A stretch of 64,000 nt of DNA from contig JBIQHF010000005.1 in NCBI GenBank assembly GCA_044508675.1, positions 1-64,000 of the forward strand, written 5' to 3'. Position 1 is the stretch's first letter. Each line of letters starts with the position of its first letter. This DNA is from Raineyella sp044508675 (GTDB taxonomy: Bacteria > Actinomycetota > Actinomycetes > Propionibacteriales > Propionibacteriaceae). The position numbers and the translations under genes are program-made. This document shows positions 17,106 through 25,763 of this stretch, one piece after another. The notes below the pieces were generated by a model. It was not told the DNA's origin. It saw only the letters and a list, made by a program, of their open reading frames with translations, and ran no database searches.

Positions 17106-17881
17106 GCGACGACGACCTGGATCTCGTGGGCGGACAAGGCCTCGGCGAGGGGGCCGGTCGGGGCCCTGTCGGTGATGAGCGCGTCGATGTCCTTCAGTGC
17201 GGCGAAGGTGACGAAGTAGTCGCGCCCGAACTTGCTGCTGTCCGCCAGGACGATCCGGCGTCGGGCGGCGGCCACCATGCCCCGCTTCGCGGCGGCCTCC
17301 AGGGGGTCGGGCGTGGTGAGGCCGTACGTGCTGGAGATGCCATTGGTGCCGAGGAAGGCGACATCGGCCCGGATCCGGGCGAGCAGTTCCACGGCGGTCG
17401 GGCCGACCACCGAGGCGGTGATGGGGCGGATGGACCCACCGACCATCAGCACCGAGTGCTGCTCGACCGTGGACAGTGTCAGGGCGGCCGGAACCGAGTT
17501 GGTCACGACCGACAGCCCGCTGGTCGGTCCCGGCTGCTGGACCAGCCGGGTGGCCAGGGCTCCGGTGGTGGAGCCCGCGTCCAGGATCATCGAGCCGCCG
17601 TTCTCCGGGACGAAGGCCATCGCGGCCGCGGCGATCGCCCGCTTCGCCTCCGCGTTCTCGACCTCGCGCACGGTGAGGGAGGACTCGTGTTCCTCGAACC
17701 GGTCGGCGCGAATGGCTCCGCCGTGCACCCGTTGCAGCAGGAAATCGGCCTCGAGCAGGTCGAGGTCCCGGCGGATCGTCTCGGGGGCCACGGCGAACCG
17801 TTGCGCGAGGTCGACCACGCGGACCCGACCAGTGGTGCGCACCTCGTCGACTATTGCGGCGCGACGTTCCTCGGCATACAT
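17102..17881 (-). CDS. fruR: DeoR-family repressor of the fructose operon
   Basis: The 259-residue regulator has an N-terminal DeoR winged helix (RRAAIVDEVRTTGRVRVVDL, then FAVAPETIRRDLDLLE) and a C-terminal sugar-phosphate sensor domain with SMILDAGSTTGAL. By family and position it should respond to fructose-1-phosphate or fructose-1,6-bisphosphate and control the fru operon it heads, and perhaps the divergent ptsI. It is the first gene of the operon. The intergenic region 17882-18050 is the likely operator site. Confidence 0.9.
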   Translation of the reverse strand: MYAEERRAAIVDEVRTTGRVRVVDLAQRFAVAPETIRRDLDLLEADFLLQRVHGGAIRADRFEEHESSLTVREVENAEAKRAIAAAAMAFVPENGGSMILDAGSTTGALATRLVQQPGPTSGLSVVTNSVPAALTLSTVEQHSVLMVGGSIRPITASVVGPTAVELLARIRADVAFLGTNGISSTYGLTTPDPLEAAAKRGMVAAARRRIVLADSSKFGRDYFVTFAALKDIDALITDRAPTGPLAEALSAHEIQVVVA

Positions 17882-18050
17882 GGCCCCTCCTCGACTGACA
17901 ACGAATCCTCGACCGACAGCGACTGGTGATGTCCGTTTGTGCCTGGTTATCTCGATCGACTGTTACGAGTATGCCCGATCATGTTGGAATGTCAATGGTT
18001 TTCGGTTACGGTTGAGCTCAGTCCATCGTCGTGACGAGAAGAGAACCCTC
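17882..18050. promoter_or_regulatory. Divergent fruR/ptsI promoter region
   Basis: This 169-base gap between the two divergent PTS units is relatively AT-rich around 17935-18010 (for example TCATGTTGGAATGTCAATGG). Two short direct repeats, TCCTCGACTGACA and TCCTCGACCGACA (17886-17898 and 17906-17918), are near-identical and lie 5-37 bases upstream of the fruR start. They are candidate repressor sites; I could not confirm a DeoR consensus. Confidence 0.45.
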
Positions 18051-19754
18051 ATGACTGCTGCGCGTTTCCGGGCCACGCTTCCCGGCCCCACCCCTGAACT
18101 GTCCGGCCTCGGTGTGGTCGGCGGCGTCGGCTATGCGCCGGTGCAATGGGTCCGGTCGCGTCCCGAGCTCCCGACTTCCGGGCAGGTGCTCCCCGAGGCC
18201 GACCGTCCGCGGGAGAAGGAGCGGTTCGCCGCCGCCGCGGCCGCAGTCGCCGCCCGCCTCTCCGAGCGGGCCTCGACGGTGACCGGGCACGCCTCCGAGG
18301 TGCTGGCCGCGACCGCGGCGATGGCCACCGACCGGGGCTGGCAGCGGGCCGCCAACAAGCACATCGACGCCGGTGACCCGGCCGAGTGGGCGGCCGTCCA
18401 GGCCACCGACACCTTCGTCGCCAGGTTCGAGAAGGTCGGCGGCCTGATGGCCGAGCGGACCACCGACCTGAAGGACGTACGCGACCGGGTGGTGGCGCAA
18501 CTGCGCGGGGAGCCCGAGCCGGGGGTGCCGGATCCGGCCGAGCCGGTCGTGCTGCTCGCCGAGGACCTCGCCCCCGCCGACACGGCCGGGCTGCGGCCCG
18601 AGGTGATCGCGGCACTGGTCACCCAGCTCGGCGGCAAGACCAGCCACACCGCGATCATCGCCCGCCAGCTCGGCATCCCCTGCGTCGTGGCGGTCGGCCA
18701 ACGACTGTCCGGGGTCGCCGACGGCACCAAGCTGCTGGTGGACGGCGACACCGGCCTCCTGGTGCCCGATCCGGACGAGGAGTACGCGCTGCGCCAGGTC
18801 GCGGCGGCAGCCGAGAAGGCGGCCCGGATCCGGGCGTGGCGGGGCCCGGCACAAACCGCCGACGGGCAGCGCATCCAGCTGCTGGCCAACGTGCAGGACG
18901 GTGCGGGGGCGCGCAAGGCGGCCCAACCGGGCATCGCCGAGGGGGTCGGCCTGTTCCGCACCGAACTGGCGTTCCTGACCGCGCAGACCGAGCCGTCGGT
19001 CGACGAGCAGGCCGAGGTCTACAAGGGGGTGTTCGATGCCTTCCGGGGGCACAAGGTCGTGGTGCGTACCCTTGATGCCGGGTCGGACAAGCCGCTGGCC
19101 TTCGCGAACATGCCGCACGAGGAGAACCCGGCACTCGGCGTCCGCGGGATGCGGATCGCGCTGGAGCGGACCGGGATCATGACCAACCAGCTGGACGCGA
19201 TCGCGCGTGCCGCGGCCCAGTCCGACGTCGAGGCCTGGGTGATGGCGCCGATGGTCGCCACGGTCAGCGAGGCCGAGTGGTTCGCCGGGCTCTGCCGGGA
19301 GCGCGGACTGTTCCCCGGTGTCATGGTGGAGGTCCCGGCGATCGCGCTGCGCGCCGACCGGGTGCTGGAACACGTGGAGTTCTTCTCGATCGGCACCAAC
19401 GACCTGTCGCAGTACACGATGGCCGCCGACCGGATGTCGCCGTACCTGTCCACGCTCACCGACCCCTGGCAGCCGGCCGTGCTGCGGTTGGTCCAGCTGA
19501 CCGCCGAGGCCGGCCAACGGGCGGGCAAGCCGGTCGGCGTCTGTGGCGAGGCCGCGGCCGACCCGCTGCTGGCCTGCGTGCTGGTCGGGCTCGGGGTGAC
19601 CTCGCTGTCCGCCGCGGCTCCCGCGCTCCCGGCCGTCGGTGCGCAGCTGGCCGCCGTCACCGCCGACCAGTGCCGTCGGGCCGGCGAGGCAGCGGTGGAC
19701 GCCAAGGGTTCGGTGCAGGCCCGGGAGGACGCCACAGCTATCCTCGTGGGGTGA
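18051..19754 (+). CDS. ptsI: PTS Enzyme I (phosphoenolpyruvate-protein phosphotransferase)
   Basis: The 567-residue enzyme starts PTS phosphotransfer. It has the HPr-binding N-domain, the phospho-His swivel GGKTSHTAIIA (H199), the PEP-binding barrel with FRTELAF and RTLDAGSDKPL, IGTNDLSQYTMAADR, and the catalytic GVCGEAAAD Cys. The length is usual for EI. ATG 18051 has an AGAAGAGAA site upstream. It is divergent from fruR-fruK-fruA-ptsH, so all general and fructose-specific PTS parts sit within 6 kb. Confidence 0.95.
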   Translation: MTAARFRATLPGPTPELSGLGVVGGVGYAPVQWVRSRPELPTSGQVLPEADRPREKERFAAAAAAVAARLSERASTVTGHASEVLAATAAMATDRGWQRAANKHIDAGDPAEWAAVQATDTFVARFEKVGGLMAERTTDLKDVRDRVVAQLRGEPEPGVPDPAEPVVLLAEDLAPADTAGLRPEVIAALVTQLGGKTSHTAIIARQLGIPCVVAVGQRLSGVADGTKLLVDGDTGLLVPDPDEEYALRQVAAAAEKAARIRAWRGPAQTADGQRIQLLANVQDGAGARKAAQPGIAEGVGLFRTELAFLTAQTEPSVDEQAEVYKGVFDAFRGHKVVVRTLDAGSDKPLAFANMPHEENPALGVRGMRIALERTGIMTNQLDAIARAAAQSDVEAWVMAPMVATVSEAEWFAGLCRERGLFPGVMVEVPAIALRADRVLEHVEFFSIGTNDLSQYTMAADRMSPYLSTLTDPWQPAVLRLVQLTAEAGQRAGKPVGVCGEAAADPLLACVLVGLGVTSLSAAAPALPAVGAQLAAVTADQCRRAGEAAVDAKGSVQAREDATAILVG

Positions 19755-20071
19755 AACGCATGTGGCCCTTCCTGCTGGCCGTCGTGGTCTTCCTGGCCCT
19801 GATGGTCGGGATCCTCACCCGCTCCTACAGTGACCGTCTGCCCGGCGCCGGCCGGATGTGCGAGCCGGGCCTGGGCGTGGCGGGCGGGGCCAGCTGCCAG
19901 TTGGCCGTCGCCACCCGGGACAGGGTTGCCGAGGCACCGTCCGGTGCCCAGTCCTTCGAGGTGCAGGCGTTCAATCCGCTGACCGGCTCGGACCTGGCGT
20001 TCTCCTGCGTTCGTGGCGAGGTCGTACGGTGCGAGAGCGCCAGCGGCGAGGTCGTGCTGGTGACCCCCTAG
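19751..20071 (+). CDS. Small membrane-anchored/secreted protein of unknown function
   Basis: The 106-residue protein has one N-terminal hydrophobic segment (FLLAVVVFLALMVGIL) after a KRMW start, then an extracytoplasmic domain with four Cys, including RMCEPG, ASCQLAV, FSCVRG and RCESAS. Two disulfides are possible. The GTG start overlaps the ptsI stop by four bases (GTGA), which suggests coupling to ptsI; ATG 19760 is an alternative. I recognise no family. It is unlikely to take part in PTS transport, because its soluble part would be outside. Confidence 0.6.
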   Translation: MKRMWPFLLAVVVFLALMVGILTRSYSDRLPGAGRMCEPGLGVAGGASCQLAVATRDRVAEAPSGAQSFEVQAFNPLTGSDLAFSCVRGEVVRCESASGEVVLVTP

Positions 20072-20080
20072 CGGGTCGGT

Positions 20081-20914
20081 TCAGCTGGTGATGTCGCGGC
20101 GCAGGAAACTGGCGTACGCGGCGCCGAGGAACACCACCGTGTAGCCGAGGGCCAGCCACAGCCCGGTGACCATCTGGTCACCGAAGACCGGGTCGCGGAA
20201 CAGGTCCCCGAAGGCCGTCCAGTTGTGCACCAGCAGCCACGGGTGCAGGAAGTCCAGTTGCGGGATCGCGTCCATGATCCACATCAGTGTGGCGACCGCG
20301 GTGGTGGCGACCATGGCGACGATCGGCTGCTCGGTCAGGGTCGAGATGAACAGGCCGATCGCGGCCAGTGCCGCCAGCCCGGCCGAGATGTACAGCACGG
20401 CGACCAGCAGCCGCAGCACCGCCGGGCCCATCCCCAGCTGGGTGCCGGACAGGGTCGTCATCGGCCCCAGCCCGAACGCCAGCCCTCCCGCGACCACCCC
20501 GGCCAGCGCGACCACGAACACACCCCCCAGCGCCCCGATCACCAGGGACGTGTACTTCACCGCCAGCAGCCGGGCCCGGGACACCGGCACGGTGAGCAGG
20601 TAGCGCAGGGTGCCCTGGCTCGCCTCCCCGGCGATCGCGTCGCCGGCCAGGACCGCGACGGCCAGCGGCAGGAACAGGGTCAGCTCGACCGACAGGGCCG
20701 ACAGCGCCACGAAGAAGCCGTTGGACGTGATGGAGCTGAAGAAGTCCGGCCCGTGTGCCTCCCGGGTCCCCGACAGGCGCAGCGTCACCGCGATCAGCAC
20801 CGGGATCGCTGCCAGCACCAGCAGGCCGGCCTGGTTGCGGCGCCGGCCGAGCACCAGGCGCAGCTCGGAGCCGAGCAGCCGGAACCAGCCGCCGATCGCC
20901 TCAGCCGCTGACAT
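20081..20914 (-). CDS. ABC-2-type transporter permease
   Basis: The 277-residue protein has about six membrane segments and the ABC-2 pattern: GDAIAGEASQGTLRYLLTVPVSRARLLAVKY, here noted as GEASQGTLRYLL then VPVSRARLL, precedes TM segments 3-6. It overlaps the ATPase gene upstream by 14 bases and forms its membrane partner. The substrate is unknown. It is the last gene of the LolA-like/ATPase/permease operon. Confidence 0.9.
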   Translation of the reverse strand: MSAAEAIGGWFRLLGSELRLVLGRRRNQAGLLVLAAIPVLIAVTLRLSGTREAHGPDFFSSITSNGFFVALSALSVELTLFLPLAVAVLAGDAIAGEASQGTLRYLLTVPVSRARLLAVKYTSLVIGALGGVFVVALAGVVAGGLAFGLGPMTTLSGTQLGMGPAVLRLLVAVLYISAGLAALAAIGLFISTLTEQPIVAMVATTAVATLMWIMDAIPQLDFLHPWLLVHNWTAFGDLFRDPVFGDQMVTGLWLALGYTVVFLGAAYASFLRRDITS

Positions 20915-21863
20915 CGAAGCCCTCCCCGGTCAGTCCGATGAACACGTCCTCCAGCGATGGCGTACGGATGCTGAACTCGCGCACCCCGATGCCGGCGCCG
21001 ACCAGTGCGGCCACCACGTCCTCGGGTTCCTTGTCGACGCCCTCGGCCAGGACGGTGTCATCGGCCCGGCTCGACCCGGTGCTGTCGGCCCGGCTCGTCC
21101 CGGTGGCACCCAGCTCCGTGAGCACCCGTACGGCGCCCTCCGGCTGCCCGGTCCGCAGCCGCAGCACCGGACGACCCTCCGAACGCAACGCCTCGATCGG
21201 CCCCTGGGCGACGAGCCGGCCGTCCCGCATCACGCCAAGGTGGCTACAGACCTGCTCGATCTCCGACAGCAGGTGGCTGGAGACCAGCACGGTGGTGCCG
21301 TCCTCGGCCAGTGACCCGACCAGGTGCCGCACCTCGCGGGTGCCCTGCGGGTCCAGGCCGTTGGTCGGCTCGTCCAGCACCATCAGGTCACGCGGGACCA
21401 GCAGGCCGGCGGCGATGCCGAGGCGCTGCTTCATGCCGAGCGAGTAGACCCGGTAGCGCTTGTCCCGGGCGTGCTGCAGGCCGACCCGCTCCAGCGCCGA
21501 CTCGATCCTGGCCGCCGAGGTCCGGGGGTCGCTGCGGGCGTCGGCGGCATCCAGGCGGGCCAGGTTCTTGCGGCCGCTCAGCTGCGGGTGGAAGGCCGGC
21601 CCTTCGACCAGTGAGCCGACCCGGGGCAGCACGGCGGTGACCTGGGCCGGGACGGGGGTGCCCAGCACGGAGATCTCGCCGGCGGTCGGCCGGGCCAGGC
21701 CGAGCAGCATCCGGATCGTGGTGGTCTTACCCGAGCCGTTCGGCCCGAGGAAGCCGTAGACCGAACCGCGCGGCACGTCGAGGTCGATCGCGTCGACGAC
21801 CCGCTTGCTGCCGAACTCCTTCGTCAGCCCAGCCGTACGGATCGCCGAGTCCGTGGTCGCCAC
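20901..21863 (-). CDS. ABC transporter ATP-binding protein
   Basis: The 320-residue ATPase has Walker A GPNGSGKTT (40-48), a YSLGMKQRLGIA signature, Walker B LMVLDEPTNGLDP and a following SSHLLSEIEQV switch region. It is of the DrrA/CcmA-like exporter type. A C-terminal extension (about 230-320) contains an SRADSTGSSRADDT segment repeating SRAD. It overlaps the permease gene by 14 bases and starts 3 bases after the LolA-like gene ends, so the three are one operon. Confidence 0.93.
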   Translation of the reverse strand: MATTDSAIRTAGLTKEFGSKRVVDAIDLDVPRGSVYGFLGPNGSGKTTTIRMLLGLARPTAGEISVLGTPVPAQVTAVLPRVGSLVEGPAFHPQLSGRKNLARLDAADARSDPRTSAARIESALERVGLQHARDKRYRVYSLGMKQRLGIAAGLLVPRDLMVLDEPTNGLDPQGTREVRHLVGSLAEDGTTVLVSSHLLSEIEQVCSHLGVMRDGRLVAQGPIEALRSEGRPVLRLRTGQPEGAVRVLTELGATGTSRADSTGSSRADDTVLAEGVDKEPEDVVAALVGAGIGVREFSIRTPSLEDVFIGLTGEGFDVSG

Positions 21864-21866
21864 GGG

Positions 21867-22979
21867 TCAGCGCAGGGCGTCGTAGAGGCGCTCGGCGGGA
21901 ACGGCGCCGACCGCGACCCGACCGTCGTCGGTGAGGACGGCGGAGAACACGGTGCCGCTGAGCAGGCGACCGCTGCCCCAGTCACCGCTGACCTGGGGCA
22001 GGGACTCGACCAGCTGCTGGAACTGCTGGGCCTGAGGGTCGTCGGAGGACGGCAGGTCGGTCGGAGCGGATCCCGCACTGGTCACCACGACGGCGTCCCA
22101 GCCGTCCCCGACGACGGTCTTGTCGGCTTCCGGGGCGGGCGTGGCGGTGTCGGGGGTGGCCTGCGGCGAGTGCTCGGGGGCGGTCATCTCCTCGGTCGTG
22201 GTGCCGGGAGGTGCGGTGAACGTGAACAGGTCGGCGTTCGGGGTGGCGTAGTCGATCTTCGAGTACCCGACCTGCAGGGCGGGCTGGTCGGAGTTGGTCG
22301 CCAGCACGGTCACGTCGAGGACCACGTGGGTCTCGGCGTCGATCGCGATCGTGGCCGAGCGGACCAGGGTGTCCTCGCTCGCGGCGGGGGTGAGGACCAG
22401 TTCGTACGCCGGGCGTCCGGCCACCCGGGCGGTGCCGGAGGTGGTGACCTCGGTGGTCGGGTCGACCGCGGCGAGCACCTGCTGGGCGGCCTCCTGCGGC
22501 GTGGTCGGGGCGCCCTCGGGCACGGCCTTGTCGGTCGCCGTCCGGTCCCGGGCGGACGGGTCGACGGTGGCGTGCTTGGCAGTGCGGTCGGCGCTGGAGT
22601 ACACCCAGACGTCGGAGCCGTTGTGGATCACCGACGTCTCCTCGTTGGAGCCGACCACCGAGACCCGGCTGCGTTCCTGGCCGTCCAGCCAGACGCGGAC
22701 GGTGTGGTCGCCGGCCAGCAGGCCGGTGGGGTCACTGCTGGAGCCGCCCGAGTCGGTCGGGAGGGCGGGCAGCCCCAGGTCGGCCGAGGTCTGCACGGTG
22801 CCGCTGAGGGTCTGGGTGGTCGGGGACTGGACGTCGACCAGCAGCTGCTCGGCGGTGCGGGGCTCCAGGCTGGGGGCGGCCTGGGCGGACGTGGCGACGA
22901 CTGCTCCGCCGCCGAGGAGCGCCACAGTGGCGGCTGCTGCCACCCAGCGGGTGCGTCGTGCGCTGTCCTGAGAAGTCAT
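21867..22979 (-). CDS. LolA-like/RseB-type secreted protein
   Basis: The 370-residue protein has a signal peptide (RRTRWVAAAATVALLGGGAV, ending SAQA) and a LolA/RseB-like half-barrel: LLVDVQSPTTQTLSGTVQTS, then VRVWLDGQERSRVSVVG, then DVWVYSS and YELVLTP, all shared with actinobacterial DUF2092/LolA-like proteins. These bind lipid-like ligands or sense envelope state. A Pro/Ala/Thr-rich segment (about 255-275) joins a C-terminal domain. It is the first gene of the ABC exporter operon and may hand substrate to, or regulate, the exporter. Two palindromic operators lie upstream. Confidence 0.8.
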   Translation of the reverse strand: MTSQDSARRTRWVAAAATVALLGGGAVVATSAQAAPSLEPRTAEQLLVDVQSPTTQTLSGTVQTSADLGLPALPTDSGGSSSDPTGLLAGDHTVRVWLDGQERSRVSVVGSNEETSVIHNGSDVWVYSSADRTAKHATVDPSARDRTATDKAVPEGAPTTPQEAAQQVLAAVDPTTEVTTSGTARVAGRPAYELVLTPAASEDTLVRSATIAIDAETHVVLDVTVLATNSDQPALQVGYSKIDYATPNADLFTFTAPPGTTTEEMTAPEHSPQATPDTATPAPEADKTVVGDGWDAVVVTSAGSAPTDLPSSDDPQAQQFQQLVESLPQVSGDWGSGRLLSGTVFSAVLTDDGRVAVGAVPAERLYDALR

Positions 22980-23002
22980 GCCACCAGTCTAGGTCGACAA
23001 TT

Positions 23003-23020
23003 GCGAGAGCAGTGCTCTTG
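23003..23020. promoter_or_regulatory. Palindromic operator 1 (AGAGC-AGT-GCTCT)
   Basis: A 13-base palindrome, AGAGCAGTGCTCT (23006-23018), sits 27-39 bases upstream of the LolA-like start. It matches the palindrome at 23053-23069 in all but its centre and outer bases. This arrangement is typical of a TetR- or PadR-type repressor site. Confidence 0.7.
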
Positions 23021-23052
23021 AAATTGTCGGCGCCATCTGTCAAGGTGATGAA

Positions 23053-23069
23053 CGAGAGCGGTGCTCTCG
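23053..23069. promoter_or_regulatory. Palindromic operator 2 (CGAGAGC-GGT-GCTCTCG)
   Basis: This 17-base palindrome is perfect, with 7-base arms and a 3-base centre. It lies 47-63 bases upstream of the divergent membrane protein start at 23116. With operator 1 it brackets the shared promoter region. No regulator gene is adjacent, so control would be in trans. Confidence 0.75.
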
Positions 23070-23115
23070 ATTCTGTCTCGGTTCAATCCTTCGTTCTTCG
23101 CCGAAAGGATCCACG

Positions 23116-23691
23116 ATGCGTGCCCCCGCCCTCGTCGCCGGCCTTGCCATGGCGGCCTACCTGGCCCTGCGTCCCTACCCCGACGACTTCACCTCCCCAT
23201 GGTGGATCGTCTCCCACACCAGCGGTATGCTGGCCTTCGTGGCGCTGGCCGTGCTGGCCGACCGCGTCGGTGGACGGGTCCGCCCGCTCGTCGCGCTCGG
23301 GGTCGCGCTCGTCCTGCCCTACTACGGTGCCGAGACCTTCGGGCTGGCCGCCGGCGCCAATCCCGACCTGGCCCGGTACCACCCGGTCGCGCTGGCCATG
23401 TTCGTGGCCGGGCTGCTGCTGGTGGCCGTCGGCGGGGTGCTGCTGGGAATCCGGCAGCGGGCCGCGCTGCCGCTGGGCATCATGATGGCGCTGGTGCTGC
23501 CGCAGTTCTTCCTGCCCCCGGCCGGGCGGATCGCCTTCGGGATCGTCTTCGCGCTGGCCGCGCTCTGGTACGCCTGGCGCGCGCCCCGTACGTCCGGGTC
23601 GCGTACGTCACAGGCGGCGGAGCCGGGCCGCGATGGCCGCCGCCGGGGCATCGTCGACGCGGTGGAGGACCGGCGGCTGACCGACCAGTGA
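23116..23691 (+). CDS. Integral membrane protein of unknown function
   Basis: The 191-residue protein has about six hydrophobic segments (from ALVAGLAMAAYLALRPYP to IAFGIVFALAALWYAW) and a basic, polar C-terminal tail. ATG 23116 has an AAAGGA site. It is divergent from the LolA-like/ABC operon and shares its two-operator control region, which suggests co-regulation in envelope stress or export. The last 84 bases overlap the 3' end of the GH31 gene on the other strand. I recognise no family. Confidence 0.7.
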   Translation: MRAPALVAGLAMAAYLALRPYPDDFTSPWWIVSHTSGMLAFVALAVLADRVGGRVRPLVALGVALVLPYYGAETFGLAAGANPDLARYHPVALAMFVAGLLLVAVGGVLLGIRQRAALPLGIMMALVLPQFFLPPAGRIAFGIVFALAALWYAWRAPRTSGSRTSQAAEPGRDGRRRGIVDAVEDRRLTDQ

Positions 23692-25734
23692 CCGTACCCG
23701 GACCTCCCGGTCCCCGGCGTACTCCTCGCCGGTCCAGACCAGCGCCCAGCGGCCGGGCGGCAGGGCCACCCGCCGCCCGGTCGCCCCGGGCTCCATCACC
23801 GGGGCGACCAGGAAGCTCGGCCCGAAGAAGTACTGGTCGTCGCGGCGGGCCGCCTCGGTGCCCGGCACCTCCAGCCAGCAGTGCCGCAGGGCCGGCAGGT
23901 CGTCGGCCACCACCTCGGCCCGGTAGTCGGCCAGCTCGGCGAAGGCGCGGGTCTGCTGGATGAACGCCGCCGCCACCTCCGGGTCGTACACCTGGGCGTT
24001 CTCGGCCGGACGGTTCCCCTCATGGGTGCGCAGGATCGGGGACCAGACGGACCATTCGCTCCAGCGCAGCAGCAGCTCCGGGTCCCGCCGGGTCCGGACG
24101 ATCTGCTGGGGCAGCGAGGTGTAGCCGCCGACATCGCTGTGGTTGACCGGCAGCCCGCTGACCCCACCCGCCAGGATGCCCAGCAGCGCCGAGGCCATCC
24201 CGTCGTGCCGGTCCCAGGACATCAGTTGGTCCCCGGCCCAGTGCACCGCCCGCGAGCCGCGCCACGCCGAGCGGTGGAAGACCAGGTCCTCGGGCCCGCG
24301 GACCGAGGCGTTCAGCCGCTCCCACAGCACCGGCCAGCGGTTGTGCAGTTCGCGCGGGTCGCCGTCGTGCAGCACCGCGTCGAACGGCAGGGATTCCCCG
24401 AAGTCGGCCATCCACCCGCCGGTGCCGGGCATCGCGGCGATCACCTCGCCGAACCACGCTGCGGCCTGCGGGTTGGTCAGGTCGACCAGGGCGGCCAGGA
24501 AGCCGTCCTGGTCCTGCAGGTACGGGCCTCCGTCGGGGTGGCGGACCAAGAAGTCACGCTCCAGCGCCTCCCGGTACAGGTCACGGTCCAGGCCGCCGGG
24601 CCGTACGTCCGGGACCAGGTAGGGGTTGATGTACGTCAGGACCCGGATCCCGCGGGCGCTCAGGTCGCCGACCAGTTGCTCCCAGTCGGGATAGCGCTGC
24701 CGGTCCAGCTCCCAGCTCCACCACAACCGGCTGCCGAAGTCCGTGCTCCGCTGCCCGACCCAGTCCTGCAGCCACACCCCGGCGATCCGGGCGCCGTCGA
24801 GGGCCGCCAGCTTGCGACGGACCTCGTCGGTGCCGCCCTGCAGCCCGATGATGGCCCCGGTACCGGTCCAGGCCGGCGGCGGGTCGTGGGGGAAACGGGT
24901 CAGGTCGGCCGGTGCGGCGGCGGTCCGGAAGTGGCCGCTGATGCGATCGGACCAGACGCCTACGTCCAGCCGGTGGTCGCGCAGGTCGACCTCGGCGACC
25001 TCGTCCTGCTCCCAGGCCAGTGACCGCAGGGCGTCGGTGACCAGCGTCGGCATCGGGGCGTACGTGGTGGTCGGCGACCCGCCGGCACCCTTGGTCTGCT
25101 CCGACAGCACGGTCAGCGGCTGCTTGCCGCGCCCCACGCCCTGCTCCCGGGTGGCCAGCACCACGACCCGGCCGCGCAGGTCGAACGGGGCGAACTGCTC
25201 CCCGAGCCCGTGCACCCCCTCGTCGGGGTCCAGTTGCGAACGCAGCATCACCAGGTCGGCGCCGGGCACCTGCACCTCGACCTCGAGCACCGCGTCGCGG
25301 GAGGTCAGGCGTACGGTCCAGGCCGGCGTCTCCCCGCGGACACCGAGCCGGCCGGTCAGCTCCAGCGACCCCGGTGCGGGGGCGTCGACCCGCTCGCACC
25401 GTGCCTCGGCCCACAGTGCCCGCAGCGTGCGACGGTCGTCGAAGTGGCCGTGGGCCTCGGTCCAGTCCACTCGTCCGCGCCCGGCCGCCAGCGGGCCGGT
25501 GGAGGTCCACCAGAGCGGGCGGTCGCCGTGCAGCACCCGGAAGGTCGGGCCCAGGTCGAGCCGGTGGGACCCGAAGGCGTACGACCCGGCGGCCGGGCCG
25601 GGATCCCAGGTCCCCAACGGCAGGTGCGGGGCCGGGGCGTACGGGCCGCGGAGGGTCACCCCCGCCGCACCGAGGGCGCCGGCGACGACGATCCCCCCAC
25701 CCAGACCGAGTGCCACCCGACGGTTCATCCGCAT
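23608..25734 (-). CDS. Exported GH31 glycosidase, predicted sulfoquinovosidase
   Basis: This 708-residue enzyme has an N-terminal RR-signal/anchor (MNRRVALGLGGG and a hydrophobic run to about residue 27), so it acts outside the cytoplasm. Its GH31 barrel has nucleophile D444 in WMADFGESLP and acid/base D502 in WAGDQLMSWD. Residues equivalent to those that bind the sulfonate in E. coli YihQ are present: R336 and W339 in GSRLWWSWE, and Y538 in HSDVGGYTSL. GVWLQDWVGQR and LRTHEGNRPAENAQ also follow YihQ closely. It probably releases sulfoquinovose from plant sulfolipid glycosides. No other sulfoquinovose gene is near. A second ATG at 25728 is possible. It is divergent from the ABC1 kinase, only 29 bases away. 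Confidence 0.8.
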   Translation of the reverse strand: MRMNRRVALGLGGGIVVAGALGAAGVTLRGPYAPAPHLPLGTWDPGPAAGSYAFGSHRLDLGPTFRVLHGDRPLWWTSTGPLAAGRGRVDWTEAHGHFDDRRTLRALWAEARCERVDAPAPGSLELTGRLGVRGETPAWTVRLTSRDAVLEVEVQVPGADLVMLRSQLDPDEGVHGLGEQFAPFDLRGRVVVLATREQGVGRGKQPLTVLSEQTKGAGGSPTTTYAPMPTLVTDALRSLAWEQDEVAEVDLRDHRLDVGVWSDRISGHFRTAAAPADLTRFPHDPPPAWTGTGAIIGLQGGTDEVRRKLAALDGARIAGVWLQDWVGQRSTDFGSRLWWSWELDRQRYPDWEQLVGDLSARGIRVLTYINPYLVPDVRPGGLDRDLYREALERDFLVRHPDGGPYLQDQDGFLAALVDLTNPQAAAWFGEVIAAMPGTGGWMADFGESLPFDAVLHDGDPRELHNRWPVLWERLNASVRGPEDLVFHRSAWRGSRAVHWAGDQLMSWDRHDGMASALLGILAGGVSGLPVNHSDVGGYTSLPQQIVRTRRDPELLLRWSEWSVWSPILRTHEGNRPAENAQVYDPEVAAAFIQQTRAFAELADYRAEVVADDLPALRHCWLEVPGTEAARRDDQYFFGPSFLVAPVMEPGATGRRVALPPGRWALVWTGEEYAGDREVRVRSLVGQPPVLHRVDDAPAAAIAARLRRL

Positions 25735-25763
25735 GACGGCATGGTGCCATGTAGTTTGGGCAC

